From: Lunularia cruciata
Lineage: Eukaryota; Streptophyta; Marchantiopsida; Lunulariales; Lunulariaceae
NCBI GenBank assembly: GCA_948567375.1
Contig: CAOYZS010000001.1
Coordinates: 124,001 to 188,000 of the forward strand
Reading direction: 5' to 3'
Length of the DNA: 64,000 nucleotides
The notes under the pieces: generated by a model
Seen by the model: only the letters and a program-made list of their open reading frames with translations
Told to the model about the DNA's origin: nothing
Database searches by the model: none
Shown here: positions 9,920 to 23,647 of the stretch, piece by piece
Numbering within the stretch: the stretch's first letter is position 1
How the letters are laid out: each line of letters starts with the position of its first letter
Program-made: the position numbers and the translations under genes

Positions 9920-11320
9920 CTAGGGCATCTGACCAATCTGTAACAAATTGGTCCGATGTAAACTAACTTCTGTCATGTATTTCCCTAACGCTAAAGCTTC
10001 AACCTGTAAGAGAGTTGAGAAATCACGACAAATAATCTGATGTCTAACTCTGATCAGCATGTAACTAGGGCAATCAATAAACATATGATGCTCATCCTCA
10101 ACTTTGCTCATAGTACACAATTTGCAAAGTCGCATGGAGTGCTCTATCTGCTGCCAACGTCCTTGTTCTACTTCTAGTCTATGAGAACTAGTTCTATATT
10201 GAGCAATAACATGTCTAAGTGAAGTAGAAATCCTAGCCAAGAGATAATCTTGCTCACAATACACCAACATAGGATTTACAAATTGCTGATAGAACACCAT
10301 CTTGGTACCGGGTTGCTGCCATAGGCGAAGTAAGAACTGCTCCTTGATCACTTCTCGTAGTGCAATAGGCTCCAATCTCCAATGTCGCTCAGAAACATTC
10401 CACCTAGTGGCCCATGCAATCAGATCTGTATACCAACCGACAGATAGAGTGGCACAAAAAGCTTGGTAGGGAAGTCTCTCATGCTCCATGGACCTCACCT
10501 TAGTGGCATATGTGATAGCTAAAAACAAAGCTTCAGCCTCAAGAGGTAAAAACCTTGTTTCAGCAAGCAGCAATACATAAGGAGTTTGAGTCCTCACCCC
10601 AAGTTCATCACACAAAAACAATTTCTGAACTTTCTCCACCTTTTGCCACCATGTCTTCTTAGTACCTGGACCCCAAATCTGAGCACCATAGAGAACCACC
10701 GGCTGCACAAGAGATCTGAACAGCACCTTCTTCAACTCCCATGTGGTAAGGTGAGCAAGTCTAGAGCGATTCATGAGTGAATACAAAGCTCTAAAGCCTG
10801 CATTGATTCTCATCTTCACACAAGTAGACCAACTATAGTCATGAGAAAACTCAAGGCCCAAGTACTTGTAAGAAGAAACCTGCTCCAATTGCTGTCCGTC
10901 AAAAAAGAAAGGTGTGACACCTTTAGAACCCACCACAATCACCTTGGACTTGTCAAGGTTCACTTCCATCTTTGTTTCATTGCAAAACAAGAGAAGAGAA
11001 TCCAATAGCTTCTGTAAACTCTGTGGGTTGGTGGAGAGAAGCACTACATCATCTGCATAAAGGAGTGCATGTATCATCAGAGAGCCAATCTGTACACCTG
11101 TAGCTCCAGCTTCCATGAGTAGATTCTCCAGATCATCGATGAAGATTCCAAATAGAGTGGGAGATAGAGAGCAGCCTTGAATCACACCCATTGTGCTAAG
11201 GACATCTTGAGAGCTCAAAGATGAAAGTTTCACAATCACTTTCTCATAGAGTCTAGAGATAGCACCAATCAGATCAGCTGAAACACCAACTAGAGTGAGT
11301 CTCTCACTTAGACATTCAGT
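9920..11320 (-). pseudogene. LINE fragment A, unit 3
   Basis: Open frame with YADD and knuckle; no unit-specific variant seen. Confidence 0.9.
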
Positions 11321-11323
11321 TCA

Positions 11324-12598
11324 TCACCACCATTCAGTTGGAGATAGAGAGCAGCCTTGGATCACACCCATTGAGCTAAGGACATCTTGAGAGCTCAAAG
11401 ATGAAAGTTTCACAATCACTTTCCCATAGAGTCTAGAGATAGCACCAATCAGATCAGCTGAAACACCCACTTCAATGAGTCTCTCACTTAGAGATTTCCT
11501 CAGCACCTTATCAAAGGCCTTCCTGAAATCAATAAAGGCAACATAGAGAGATCTCCCAACACCCTTGGATTTCCACCACAAAACATGAAGTACCAATAGG
11601 TGGTCCAAAGTACTAAAGCCTAATCTGAAACCAGCTTGGCACTTAGCTCGAATTTTGTGCTTTTCAGCCCAAGTGCTCAACCTTGACTCCAAAATTCGAC
11701 CATACAACTTGGCAAAGACACTACCAACAAGTATGGTACGGTAATTGGTGACAACATCTCTCTGGCCAGACTTGTGAATAGGAACTACCTTCTTGAAGCA
11801 CCATCTATCCGGAAAGCCACACTTGATTGCCTCATTCAAATGAGAAGTGAGTATTGAAATCAGTTGGCTACCGCCCCACTTCAGAAGTTCAACACATAGT
11901 CCATCAAGGTCTTCAGCCTTACCATTGGCCAACTTCTTCAATTGGTACTTGACATCAGCTTCAGAGATGGTGAGAGCAGATCCAAGGCAAGGTGCCATGC
12001 TTGGAGCATTTGGGAAAAAGTACAAATCCTTCACATAGTCACAAAGCTCATTCAGGTCCAGCGATGGAGATGGAGATCTGATGGTTACCTTCTTCCAGAA
12101 AGCCTTGGGATTGCTCCTCAATTCAGTGCTCAACTCAACTCCTTTGAGTCTTAGAAATGGCCGCGTTTTGCACTTCACCAACTTTCTGTATGAAACAAAG
12201 GCTTGATTTTGTGCAATCTGATCAAGAGATCTATCCATAGCTTTGATCCTTGCCATTTTGCAATCAGCATCATACCACCTATTGCAAGGGAGACCAAGTC
12301 TCTTCCTGTGGGAGCCTCTTGGAAACAAAGAAGTAGATGTAGTAGATTGAAGAAGTTCAATCAATTGATCACTACGTTGTTGAAAATCAGAACTCCACTC
12401 CATAGAACTCAATTTCTCTTGGATAGCTTGTTGGTACAAGTCTCTCTTGTGAAAATCTAGATGAAGTTTGCCTCTAAAAGCATGGTCTATAGGTAATGTG
12501 GTTCTATTGAGGCAAGGAAAAAGGATGGTACAGGATAGAGGTGCATGGTCTGATTCTGGTTGAGGATCTAAAACAGCAAAATTTGAGACAAGATGGAT
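11324..12598 (-). pseudogene. LINE fragment C, unit 3 (Asp-to-Gly variant)
   Basis: Position 11445 is C instead of T, changing LIDAIS to LIGAIS. This makes C identical to fragment A at that codon. Units 5 and 6 share the variant. Confidence 0.9.
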
Positions 12599-12692
12599 AT
12601 GAAACAATGAAATATAAAGCCCGAAAGACCCAAAGAGTCAAAAGGCTGGAAACACAATACAAAACACATGAAATGTGAGCCTAGGCAAGGGC

Positions 12693-13923
12693 CTAGGGCA
12701 TCTGACCAATCTGTAACAAATTGGTACGATGTATACTAACCTCAGTCATGTACTTCCCTAATGCTAAAGCTTCAACCTGTAAGAGAGTTGAGAAATCACT
12801 ACAAGTAATCTGATGTCTAACTCTAATCTGCATGTAACAAGGGCAAACAATCAACACATGATGCTCATCCTCAACTTTGCTCATAATACACAATTTGCAA
12901 AGTCGCATGGAGTGCTCTATCTGTTGCCAACGTCCTTGTTCTACTTCTAGTCTATGAGAACTAGTTTTATATTGAGCAATAACATGTCTAAGTGAAGTAG
13001 AAATCCTAGCCAAGAGATAATCTTGCTCACAATACACCAACATAGGATTTACAAACTGCTGATAGAACACCATCTTGGTACCGGGCTGCTGCCATAGGCG
13101 AAGTAAGAACTGCTCCTTGATCACTTCTCGTAGTGCAATAGGCTCCAACCTCCAATGTCGCTCACAAACATTCCACCTTGTGGCCCATGCAATCAGATCT
13201 GTATACCAACCGACAGATAGAGCGGCACAAAAAGCTTGGTAGGGAAGTCTCTCATGCTCCATGGACCTCACCTTAGTGGCATATGTGATAGCTAAAAACA
13301 AAGCTTCAGCCTCAAGTGGCAAAAACCCGGTTTCAGCAAGCAGCAATACATAAGGAGTTTGAGTCCTCACCCCAAGTTCATCACACAAAAACAATTTCTG
13401 AACTTTCTCCACCTTTTGCCACCATGTCTTCTTAGTACCTGGACCCCAAATCTGAGCACCATAGAGAACCACCGGCTGCACAAGAGATCTGAACAGCACC
13501 TTCTTCAACGCCCATGTGGTAAGGTGAGCAAGTCTAGAGCGGTTCATGAGTGAATACAAAGCTCTAAAGCCTGCATTGATTCTCATCTTCACACAAGTGG
13601 ACCAACTATAGTCATGAGAAAACTCAAGGCCCAAGTACTTTTAAGAAGAAACCTGCTCCAATTGCTGTCCATCAAAAAAGAAAGGTGTGACACCTTTAGA
13701 ACCTACCACAATCACCTTGGACTTGTCAAGGTTCACTTCCATCTTTGTTTCATTGCAAAACAAGAGAAGAGAATCCAACAGCTTCTGTAAACCCTCTGGA
13801 TTGGTGGAGAGAAGCACTACATCATCTGCATAAAGGAGTGCATGTATCATCAAAGAGCCAACCTGTAGCTCCAGCTTCCATGAGTAGACTCTCTAGATCA
13901 TCGATGAAGATTCCGAATAGAGT
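12693..13923 (-). pseudogene. LINE fragment B, unit 4
   Basis: Same two lesions; TAA at 13641-13643. Confidence 0.9.
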
Positions 13924-14027
13924 TGAAACAACAATGAAACAATGAAATATAAAGCCTGAAAGACCCAAAGAGTCAAAAGGCTAGAAACACAATACAAAAC
14001 ACATGAAATGTGAGCCTAGGCAAGGGC

Positions 14028-15428
14028 CTAGGGCATCTGACCAATCTGTAACAAATTGGTCCGATGTAAACTAACTTCTGTCATGTATTTCCCTAACGCT
14101 AAAGCTTCAACCTGTAAGAGAGTTGAGAAATCACGACAAATAATCTGATGTCTAACTCTGATCAGCATGTAACTAGGGCAATCAATAAACATATGATGCT
14201 CATCCTCAACTTTGCTCATAGTACACAATTTGCAAAGTCGCATGGAGTGCTCTATCTGCTGCCAACGTCCTTGTTCTACTTCTAGTCTATGAGAACTAGT
14301 TCTATATTGAGCAATAACATGTCTAAGTGAAGTAGAAATCCTAGCCAAGAGATAATCTTGCTCACAATACACCAACATAGGATTTACAAATTGCTGATAG
14401 AACACCATCTTGGTACCGGGTTGCTGCCATAGGCGAAGTAAGAACTGCTCCTTGATCACTTCTCGTAGTGCAATAGGCTCCAATCTCCAATGTCGCTCAG
14501 AAACATTCCACCTAGTGGCCCATGCAATCAGATCTGTATACCAACCGACAGATAGAGTGGCACAAAAAGCTTGGTAGGGAAGTCTCTCATGCTCCATGGA
14601 CCTCACCTTAGTGGCATATGTGATAGCTAAAAACAAAGCTTCAGCCTCAAGAGGTAAAAACCTTGTTTCAGCAAGCAGCAATACATAAGGAGTTTGAGTC
14701 CTCACCCCAAGTTCATCACACAAAAACAATTTCTGAACTTTCTCCACCTTTTGCCACCATGTCTTCTTAGTACCTGGACCCCAAATCTGAGCACCATAGA
14801 GAACCACCGGCTGCACAAGAGATCTGAACAGCACCTTCTTCAACTCCCATGTGGTAAGGTGAGCAAGTCTAGAGCGATTCATGAGTGAATACAAAGCTCT
14901 AAAGCCTGCATTGATTCTCATCTTCACACAAGTAGACCAACTATAGTCATGAGAAAACTCAAGGCCCAAGTACTTGTAAGAAGAAACCTGCTCCAATTGC
15001 TGTCCGTCAAAAAAGAAAGGTGTGACACCTTTAGAACCCACCACAATCACCTTGGACTTGTCAAGGTTCACTTCCATCTTTGTTTCATTGCAAAACAAGA
15101 GAAGAGAATCCAATAGCTTCTGTAAACTCTGTGGGTTGGTGGAGAGAAGCACTACATCATCTGCATAAAGGAGTGCATGTATCATCAGAGAGCCAATCTG
15201 TACACCTGTAGCTCCAGCTTCCATGAGTAGATTCTCCAGATCATCGATGAAGATTCCAAATAGAGTGGGAGATAGAGAGCAGCCTTGAATCACACCCATT
15301 GTGCTAAGGACATCTTGAGAGCTCAAAGATGAAAGTTTCACAATCACTTTCTCATAGAGTCTAGAGATAGCACCAATCAGATCAGCTGAAACACCAACTA
15401 GAGTGAGTCTCTCACTTAGACATTCAGT
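14028..15428 (-). pseudogene. LINE fragment A, unit 4
   Basis: Open frame with YADD and knuckle; no unit-specific variant seen. Confidence 0.9.
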
Positions 15429-15431
15429 TCA

Positions 15432-16706
15432 TCACCACCATTCAGTTGGAGATAGAGAGCAGCCTTGGATCACACCCATTGAGCTAAGGACATCTTGAGA
15501 GCTCAAAGATGAAAGTTTCACAATCACTTTCCCATAGAGTCTAGAGATAGCATCAATCAGATCAGCTGAAACACCCACTTCAATGAGTCTCTCACTTAGA
15601 GATTTCCTCAGCACCTTATCAAAGGCCTTCCTGAAATCAATAAAGGCAACATAGAGAGATCTCCCAACACCCTTGGATTTCCACCACAAAACATGAAGTA
15701 CCAATAGGTGGTCCAAAGTACTAAAGCCTAATCTGAAACCAGCTTGGCACTTAGCTCGAATTTTGTGCTTTTCAGCCCAAGTGCTCAACCTTGACTCCAA
15801 AATTCGACCATACAACTTGGCAAAGACACTACCAACAAGTATGGTACGGTAATTGGTGACAACATCTCTCTGGCCAGACTTGTGAATAGGAACTACCTTC
15901 TTGAAGCACCATCTATCCGGAAAGCCACACTTGATTGCCTCATTCAAATGAGAAGTGAGTATTGAAATCAGTTGGCTACCGCCCCACTTCAGAAGTTCAA
16001 CACATAGTCCATCAAGGTCTTCAGCCTTACCATTGGCCAACTTCTTCAATTGGTACTTGACATCAGCTTCAGAGATGGTGAGAGCAGATCCAAGGCAAGG
16101 TGCCATGCTTGGAGCATTTGGGAAAAAGTACAAATCCTTCACATAGTCACAAAGCTCATTCAGGTCCAGCGATGGAGATGGAGATCTGATGGTTACCTTC
16201 TTCCAGAAAGCCTTGGGATTGCTCCTCAATTCAGTGCTCAACTCAACTCCTTTGAGTCTTAGAAATGGCCGCGTTTTGCACTTCACCAACTTTCTGTATG
16301 AAACAAAGGCTTGATTTTGTGCAATCTGATCAAGAGATCTATCCATAGCTTTGATCCTTGCCATTTTGCAATCAGCATCATACCACCTATTGCAAGGGAG
16401 ACCAAGTCTCTTCCTGTGGGAGCCTCTTGGAAACAAAGAAGTAGATGTAGTAGATTGAAGAAGTTCAATCAATTGATCACTACGTTGTTGAAAATCAGAA
16501 CTCCACTCCATAGAACTCAATTTCTCTTGGATAGCTTGTTGGTACAAGTCTCTCTTGTGAAAATCTAGATGAAGTTTGCCTCTAAAAGCATGGTCTATAG
16601 GTAATGTGGTTCTATTGAGGCAAGGAAAAAGGATGGTACAGGATAGAGGTGCATGGTCTGATTCTGGTTGAGGATCTAAAACAGCAAAATTTGAGACAAG
16701 ATGGAT
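15432..16706 (-). pseudogene. LINE fragment C, unit 4
   Basis: Commoner bases at both polymorphic sites (Asp codon, G at the 3300 equivalent), although units 3 and 5 on either side carry the Gly variant. Confidence 0.9.
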
Positions 16707-16800
16707 ATGAAACAATGAAATATAAAGCCCGAAAGACCCAAAGAGTCAAAAGGCTGGAAACACAATACAAAACACATGAAATGTGAGCCTAGGCAAGGGC

Positions 16801-18031
16801 CTAGGGCATCTGACCAATCTGTAACAAATTGGTACGATGTATACTAACCTCAGTCATGTACTTCCCTAATGCTAAAGCTTCAACCTGTAAGAGAGTTGAG
16901 AAATCACTACAAGTAATCTGATGTCTAACTCTAATCTGCATGTAACAAGGGCAAACAATCAACACATGATGCTCATCCTCAACTTTGCTCATAATACACA
17001 ATTTGCAAAGTCGCATGGAGTGCTCTATCTGTTGCCAACGTCCTTGTTCTACTTCTAGTCTATGAGAACTAGTTTTATATTGAGCAATAACATGTCTAAG
17101 TGAAGTAGAAATCCTAGCCAAGAGATAATCTTGCTCACAATACACCAACATAGGATTTACAAACTGCTGATAGAACACCATCTTGGTACCGGGCTGCTGC
17201 CATAGGCGAAGTAAGAACTGCTCCTTGATCACTTCTCGTAGTGCAATAGGCTCCAACCTCCAATGTCGCTCACAAACATTCCACCTTGTGGCCCATGCAA
17301 TCAGATCTGTATACCAACCGACAGATAGAGCGGCACAAAAAGCTTGGTAGGGAAGTCTCTCATGCTCCATGGACCTCACCTTAGTGGCATATGTGATAGC
17401 TAAAAACAAAGCTTCAGCCTCAAGTGGCAAAAACCCGGTTTCAGCAAGCAGCAATACATAAGGAGTTTGAGTCCTCACCCCAAGTTCATCACACAAAAAC
17501 AATTTCTGAACTTTCTCCACCTTTTGCCACCATGTCTTCTTAGTACCTGGACCCCAAATCTGAGCACCATAGAGAACCACCGGCTGCACAAGAGATCTGA
17601 ACAGCACCTTCTTCAACGCCCATGTGGTAAGGTGAGCAAGTCTAGAGCGGTTCATGAGTGAATACAAAGCTCTAAAGCCTGCATTGATTCTCATCTTCAC
17701 ACAAGTGGACCAACTATAGTCATGAGAAAACTCAAGGCCCAAGTACTTTTAAGAAGAAACCTGCTCCAATTGCTGTCCATCAAAAAAGAAAGGTGTGACA
17801 CCTTTAGAACCTACCACAATCACCTTGGACTTGTCAAGGTTCACTTCCATCTTTGTTTCATTGCAAAACAAGAGAAGAGAATCCAACAGCTTCTGTAAAC
17901 CCTCTGGATTGGTGGAGAGAAGCACTACATCATCTGCATAAAGGAGTGCATGTATCATCAAAGAGCCAACCTGTAGCTCCAGCTTCCATGAGTAGACTCT
18001 CTAGATCATCGATGAAGATTCCGAATAGAGT
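16801..18031 (-). pseudogene. LINE fragment B, unit 5
   Basis: Same two lesions; TAA at 17749-17751. Confidence 0.9.
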
Positions 18032-18135
18032 TGAAACAACAATGAAACAATGAAATATAAAGCCTGAAAGACCCAAAGAGTCAAAAGGCTAGAAACACAA
18101 TACAAAACACATGAAATGTGAGCCTAGGCAAGGGC

Positions 18136-19536
18136 CTAGGGCATCTGACCAATCTGTAACAAATTGGTCCGATGTAAACTAACTTCTGTCATGTATTTCC
18201 CTAACGCTAAAGCTTCAACCTGTAAGAGAGTTGAGAAATCACGACAAATAATCTGATGTCTAACTCTGATCAGCATGTAACTAGGGCAATCAATAAACAT
18301 ATGATGCTCATCCTCAACTTTGCTCATAGTACACAATTTGCAAAGTCGCATGGAGTGCTCTATCTGCTGCCAACGTCCTTGTTCTACTTCTAGTCTATGA
18401 GAACTAGTTCTATATTGAGCAATAACATGTCTAAGTGAAGTAGAAATCCTAGCCAAGAGATAATCTTGCTCACAATACACCAACATAGGATTTACAAATT
18501 GCTGATAGAACACCATCTTGGTACCGGGTTGCTGCCATAGGCGAAGTAAGAACTGCTCCTTGATCACTTCTCGTAGTGCAATAGGCTCCAATCTCCAATG
18601 TCGCTCAGAAACATTCCACCTAGTGGCCCATGCAATCAGATCTGTATACCAACCGACAGATAGAGTGGCACAAAAAGCTTGGTAGGGAAGTCTCTCATGC
18701 TCCATGGACCTCACCTTAGTGGCATATGTGATAGCTAAAAACAAAGCTTCAGCCTCAAGAGGTAAAAACCTTGTTTCAGCAAGCAGCAATACATAAGGAG
18801 TTTGAGTCCTCACCCCAAGTTCATCACACAAAAACAATTTCTGAACTTTCTCCACCTTTTGCCACCATGTCTTCTTAGTACCTGGACCCCAAATCTGAGC
18901 ACCATAGAGAACCACCGGCTGCACAAGAGATCTGAACAGCACCTTCTTCAACTCCCATGTGGTAAGGTGAGCAAGTCTAGAGCGATTCATGAGTGAATAC
19001 AAAGCTCTAAAGCCTGCATTGATTCTCATCTTCACACAAGTAGACCAACTATAGTCATGAGAAAACTCAAGGCCCAAGTACTTGTAAGAAGAAACCTGCT
19101 CCAATTGCTGTCCGTCAAAAAAGAAAGGTGTGACACCTTTAGAACCCACCACAATCACCTTGGACTTGTCAAGGTTCACTTCCATCTTTGTTTCATTGCA
19201 AAACAAGAGAAGAGAATCCAATAGCTTCTGTAAACTCTGTGGGTTGGTGGAGAGAAGCACTACATCATCTGCATAAAGGAGTGCATGTATCATCAGAGAG
19301 CCAATCTGTACACCTGTAGCTCCAGCTTCCATGAGTAGATTCTCCAGATCATCGATGAAGATTCCAAATAGAGTGGGAGATAGAGAGCAGCCTTGAATCA
19401 CACCCATTGTGCTAAGGACATCTTGAGAGCTCAAAGATGAAAGTTTCACAATCACTTTCTCATAGAGTCTAGAGATAGCACCAATCAGATCAGCTGAAAC
19501 ACCAACTAGAGTGAGTCTCTCACTTAGACATTCAGT
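18136..19536 (-). pseudogene. LINE fragment A, unit 5
   Basis: Open frame with YADD and knuckle; no unit-specific variant seen. Confidence 0.9.
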
Positions 19537-19539
19537 TCA

Positions 19540-20814
19540 TCACCACCATTCAGTTGGAGATAGAGAGCAGCCTTGGATCACACCCATTGAGCTAAGGACA
19601 TCTTGAGAGCTCAAAGATGAAAGTTTCACAATCACTTTCCCATAGAGTCTAGAGATAGCACCAATCAGATCAGCTGAAACACCCACTTCAATGAGTCTCT
19701 CACTTAGAGATTTCCTCAGCACCTTATCAAAGGCCTTCCTGAAATCAATAAAGGCAACATAGAGAGATCTCCCAACACCCTTGGATTTCCACCACAAAAC
19801 ATGAAGTACCAATAGGTGGTCCAAAGTACTAAAGCCTAATCTGAAACCAGCTTGGCACTTAGCTCGAATTTTGTGCTTTTCAGCCCAAGTGCTCAACCTT
19901 GACTCCAAAATTCGACCATACAACTTGGCAAAGACACTACCAACAAGTATGGTACGGTAATTGGTGACAACATCTCTCTGGCCAGACTTGTGAATAGGAA
20001 CTACCTTCTTGAAGCACCATCTATCCGGAAAGCCACACTTGATTGCCTCATTCAAATGAGAAGTGAGTATTGAAATCAGTTGGCTACCGCCCCACTTCAG
20101 AAGTTCAACACATAGTCCATCAAGGTCTTCAGCCTTACCATTGGCCAACTTCTTCAATTGGTACTTGACATCAGCTTCAGAGATGGTGAGAGCAGATCCA
20201 AGGCAAGGTGCCATGCTTGGAGCATTTGGGAAAAAGTACAAATCCTTCACATAGTCACAAAGCTCATTCAGGTCCAGCGATGGAGATGGAGATCTGATGG
20301 TTACCTTCTTCCAGAAAGCCTTGGGATTGCTCCTCAATTCAGTGCTCAACTCAACTCCTTTGAGTCTTAGAAATGGCCGCGTTTTGCACTTCACCAACTT
20401 TCTGTATGAAACAAAGGCTTGATTTTGTGCAATCTGATCAAGAGATCTATCCATAGCTTTGATCCTTGCCATTTTGCAATCAGCATCATACCACCTATTG
20501 CAAGGGAGACCAAGTCTCTTCCTGTGGGAGCCTCTTGGAAACAAAGAAGTAGATGTAGTAGATTGAAGAAGTTCAATCAATTGATCACTACGTTGTTGAA
20601 AATCAGAACTCCACTCCATAGAACTCAATTTCTCTTGGATAGCTTGTTGGTACAAGTCTCTCTTGTGAAAATCTAGATGAAGTTTGCCTCTAAAAGCATG
20701 GTCTATAGGTAATGTGGTTCTATTGAGGCAAGGAAAAAGGATGGTACAGGATAGAGGTGCATGGTCTGATTCTGGTTGAGGATCTAAAACAGCAAAATTT
20801 GAGACAAGATGGAT
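19540..20814 (-). pseudogene. LINE fragment C, unit 5 (Asp-to-Gly variant)
   Basis: C at 19661 gives LIGAIS, as in units 3 and 6. Confidence 0.9.
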
Positions 20815-20908
20815 ATGAAACAATGAAATATAAAGCCCGAAAGACCCAAAGAGTCAAAAGGCTGGAAACACAATACAAAACACATGAAATGTGAGCCTAG
20901 GCAAGGGC

Positions 20909-22139
20909 CTAGGGCATCTGACCAATCTGTAACAAATTGGTACGATGTATACTAACCTCAGTCATGTACTTCCCTAATGCTAAAGCTTCAACCTGTAAGA
21001 GAGTTGAGAAATCACTACAAGTAATCTGATGTCTAACTCTAATCTGCATGTAACAAGGGCAAACAATCAACACATGATGCTCATCCTCAACTTTGCTCAT
21101 AATACACAATTTGCAAAGTCGCATGGAGTGCTCTATCTGTTGCCAACGTCCTTGTTCTACTTCTAGTCTATGAGAACTAGTTTTATATTGAGCAATAACA
21201 TGTCTAAGTGAAGTAGAAATCCTAGCCAAGAGATAATCTTGCTCACAATACACCAACATAGGATTTACAAACTGCTGATAGAACACCATCTTGGTACCGG
21301 GCTGCTGCCATAGGCGAAGTAAGAACTGCTCCTTGATCACTTCTCGTAGTGCAATAGGCTCCAACCTCCAATGTCGCTCACAAACATTCCACCTTGTGGC
21401 CCATGCAATCAGATCTGTATACCAACCGACAGATAGAGCGGCACAAAAAGCTTGGTAGGGAAGTCTCTCATGCTCCATGGACCTCACCTTAGTGGCATAT
21501 GTGATAGCTAAAAACAAAGCTTCAGCCTCAAGTGGCAAAAACCCGGTTTCAGCAAGCAGCAATACATAAGGAGTTTGAGTCCTCACCCCAAGTTCATCAC
21601 ACAAAAACAATTTCTGAACTTTCTCCACCTTTTGCCACCATGTCTTCTTAGTACCTGGACCCCAAATCTGAGCACCATAGAGAACCACCGGCTGCACAAG
21701 AGATCTGAACAGCACCTTCTTCAACGCCCATGTGGTAAGGTGAGCAAGTCTAGAGCGGTTCATGAGTGAATACAAAGCTCTAAAGCCTGCATTGATTCTC
21801 ATCTTCACACAAGTGGACCAACTATAGTCATGAGAAAACTCAAGGCCCAAGTACTTTTAAGAAGAAACCTGCTCCAATTGCTGTCCATCAAAAAAGAAAG
21901 GTGTGACACCTTTAGAACCTACCACAATCACCTTGGACTTGTCAAGGTTCACTTCCATCTTTGTTTCATTGCAAAACAAGAGAAGAGAATCCAACAGCTT
22001 CTGTAAACCCTCTGGATTGGTGGAGAGAAGCACTACATCATCTGCATAAAGGAGTGCATGTATCATCAAAGAGCCAACCTGTAGCTCCAGCTTCCATGAG
22101 TAGACTCTCTAGATCATCGATGAAGATTCCGAATAGAGT
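20909..22139 (-). pseudogene. LINE fragment B, unit 6
   Basis: Same two lesions; TAA at 21857-21859. Confidence 0.9.
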
Positions 22140-22243
22140 TGAAACAACAATGAAACAATGAAATATAAAGCCTGAAAGACCCAAAGAGTCAAAAGGCTAG
22201 AAACACAATACAAAACACATGAAATGTGAGCCTAGGCAAGGGC

Positions 22244-23644
22244 CTAGGGCATCTGACCAATCTGTAACAAATTGGTCCGATGTAAACTAACTTCTGTCAT
22301 GTATTTCCCTAACGCTAAAGCTTCAACCTGTAAGAGAGTTGAGAAATCACGACAAATAATCTGATGTCTAACTCTGATCAGCATGTAACTAGGGCAATCA
22401 ATAAACATATGATGCTCATCCTCAACTTTGCTCATAGTACACAATTTGCAAAGTCGCATGGAGTGCTCTATCTGCTGCCAACGTCCTTGTTCTACTTCTA
22501 GTCTATGAGAACTAGTTCTATATTGAGCAATAACATGTCTAAGTGAAGTAGAAATCCTAGCCAAGAGATAATCTTGCTCACAATACACCAACATAGGATT
22601 TACAAATTGCTGATAGAACACCATCTTGGTACCGGGTTGCTGCCATAGGCGAAGTAAGAACTGCTCCTTGATCACTTCTCGTAGTGCAATAGGCTCCAAT
22701 CTCCAATGTCGCTCAGAAACATTCCACCTAGTGGCCCATGCAATCAGATCTGTATACCAACCGACAGATAGAGTGGCACAAAAAGCTTGGTAGGGAAGTC
22801 TCTCATGCTCCATGGACCTCACCTTAGTGGCATATGTGATAGCTAAAAACAAAGCTTCAGCCTCAAGAGGTAAAAACCTTGTTTCAGCAAGCAGCAATAC
22901 ATAAGGAGTTTGAGTCCTCACCCCAAGTTCATCACACAAAAACAATTTTTGAACTTTCTCCACCTTTTGCCACCATGTCTTCTTAGTACCTGGACCCCAA
23001 ATCTGAGCACCATAGAGAACCACCGGCTGCACAAGAGATCTGAACAGCACCTTCTTCAACTCCCATGTGGTAAGGTGAGCAAGTCTAGAGCGATTCATGA
23101 GTGAATACAAAGCTCTAAAGCCTGCATTGATTCTCATCTTCACACAAGTAGACCAACTATAGTCATGAGAAAACTCAAGGCCCAAGTACTTGTAAGAAGA
23201 AACCTGCTCCAATTGCTGTCCGTCAAAAAAGAAAGGTGTGACACCTTTAGAACCCACCACAATCACCTTGGACTTGTCAAGGTTCACTTCCATCTTTGTT
23301 TCATTGCAAAACAAGAGAAGAGAATCCAATAGCTTCTGTAAACTCTGTGGGTTGGTGGAGAGAAGCACTACATCATCTGCATAAAGGAGTGCATGTATCA
23401 TCAGAGAGCCAATCTGTACACCTGTAGCTCCAGCTTCCATGAGTAGATTCTCCAGATCATCGATGAAGATTCCAAATAGAGTGGGAGATAGAGAGCAGCC
23501 TTGAATCACACCCATTGTGCTAAGGACATCTTGAGAGCTCAAAGATGAAAGTTTCACAATCACTTTCTCATAGAGTCTAGAGATAGCACCAATCAGATCA
23601 GCTGAAACACCAACTAGAGTGAGTCTCTCACTTAGACATTCAGT
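22244..23644 (-). pseudogene. LINE fragment A, unit 6 (silent variant)
   Basis: T at 22949 instead of C changes a Gln codon CAG to CAA in VQKL. Units 13 and 15 share this silent change. Confidence 0.9.
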
Positions 23645-23647
23645 TCA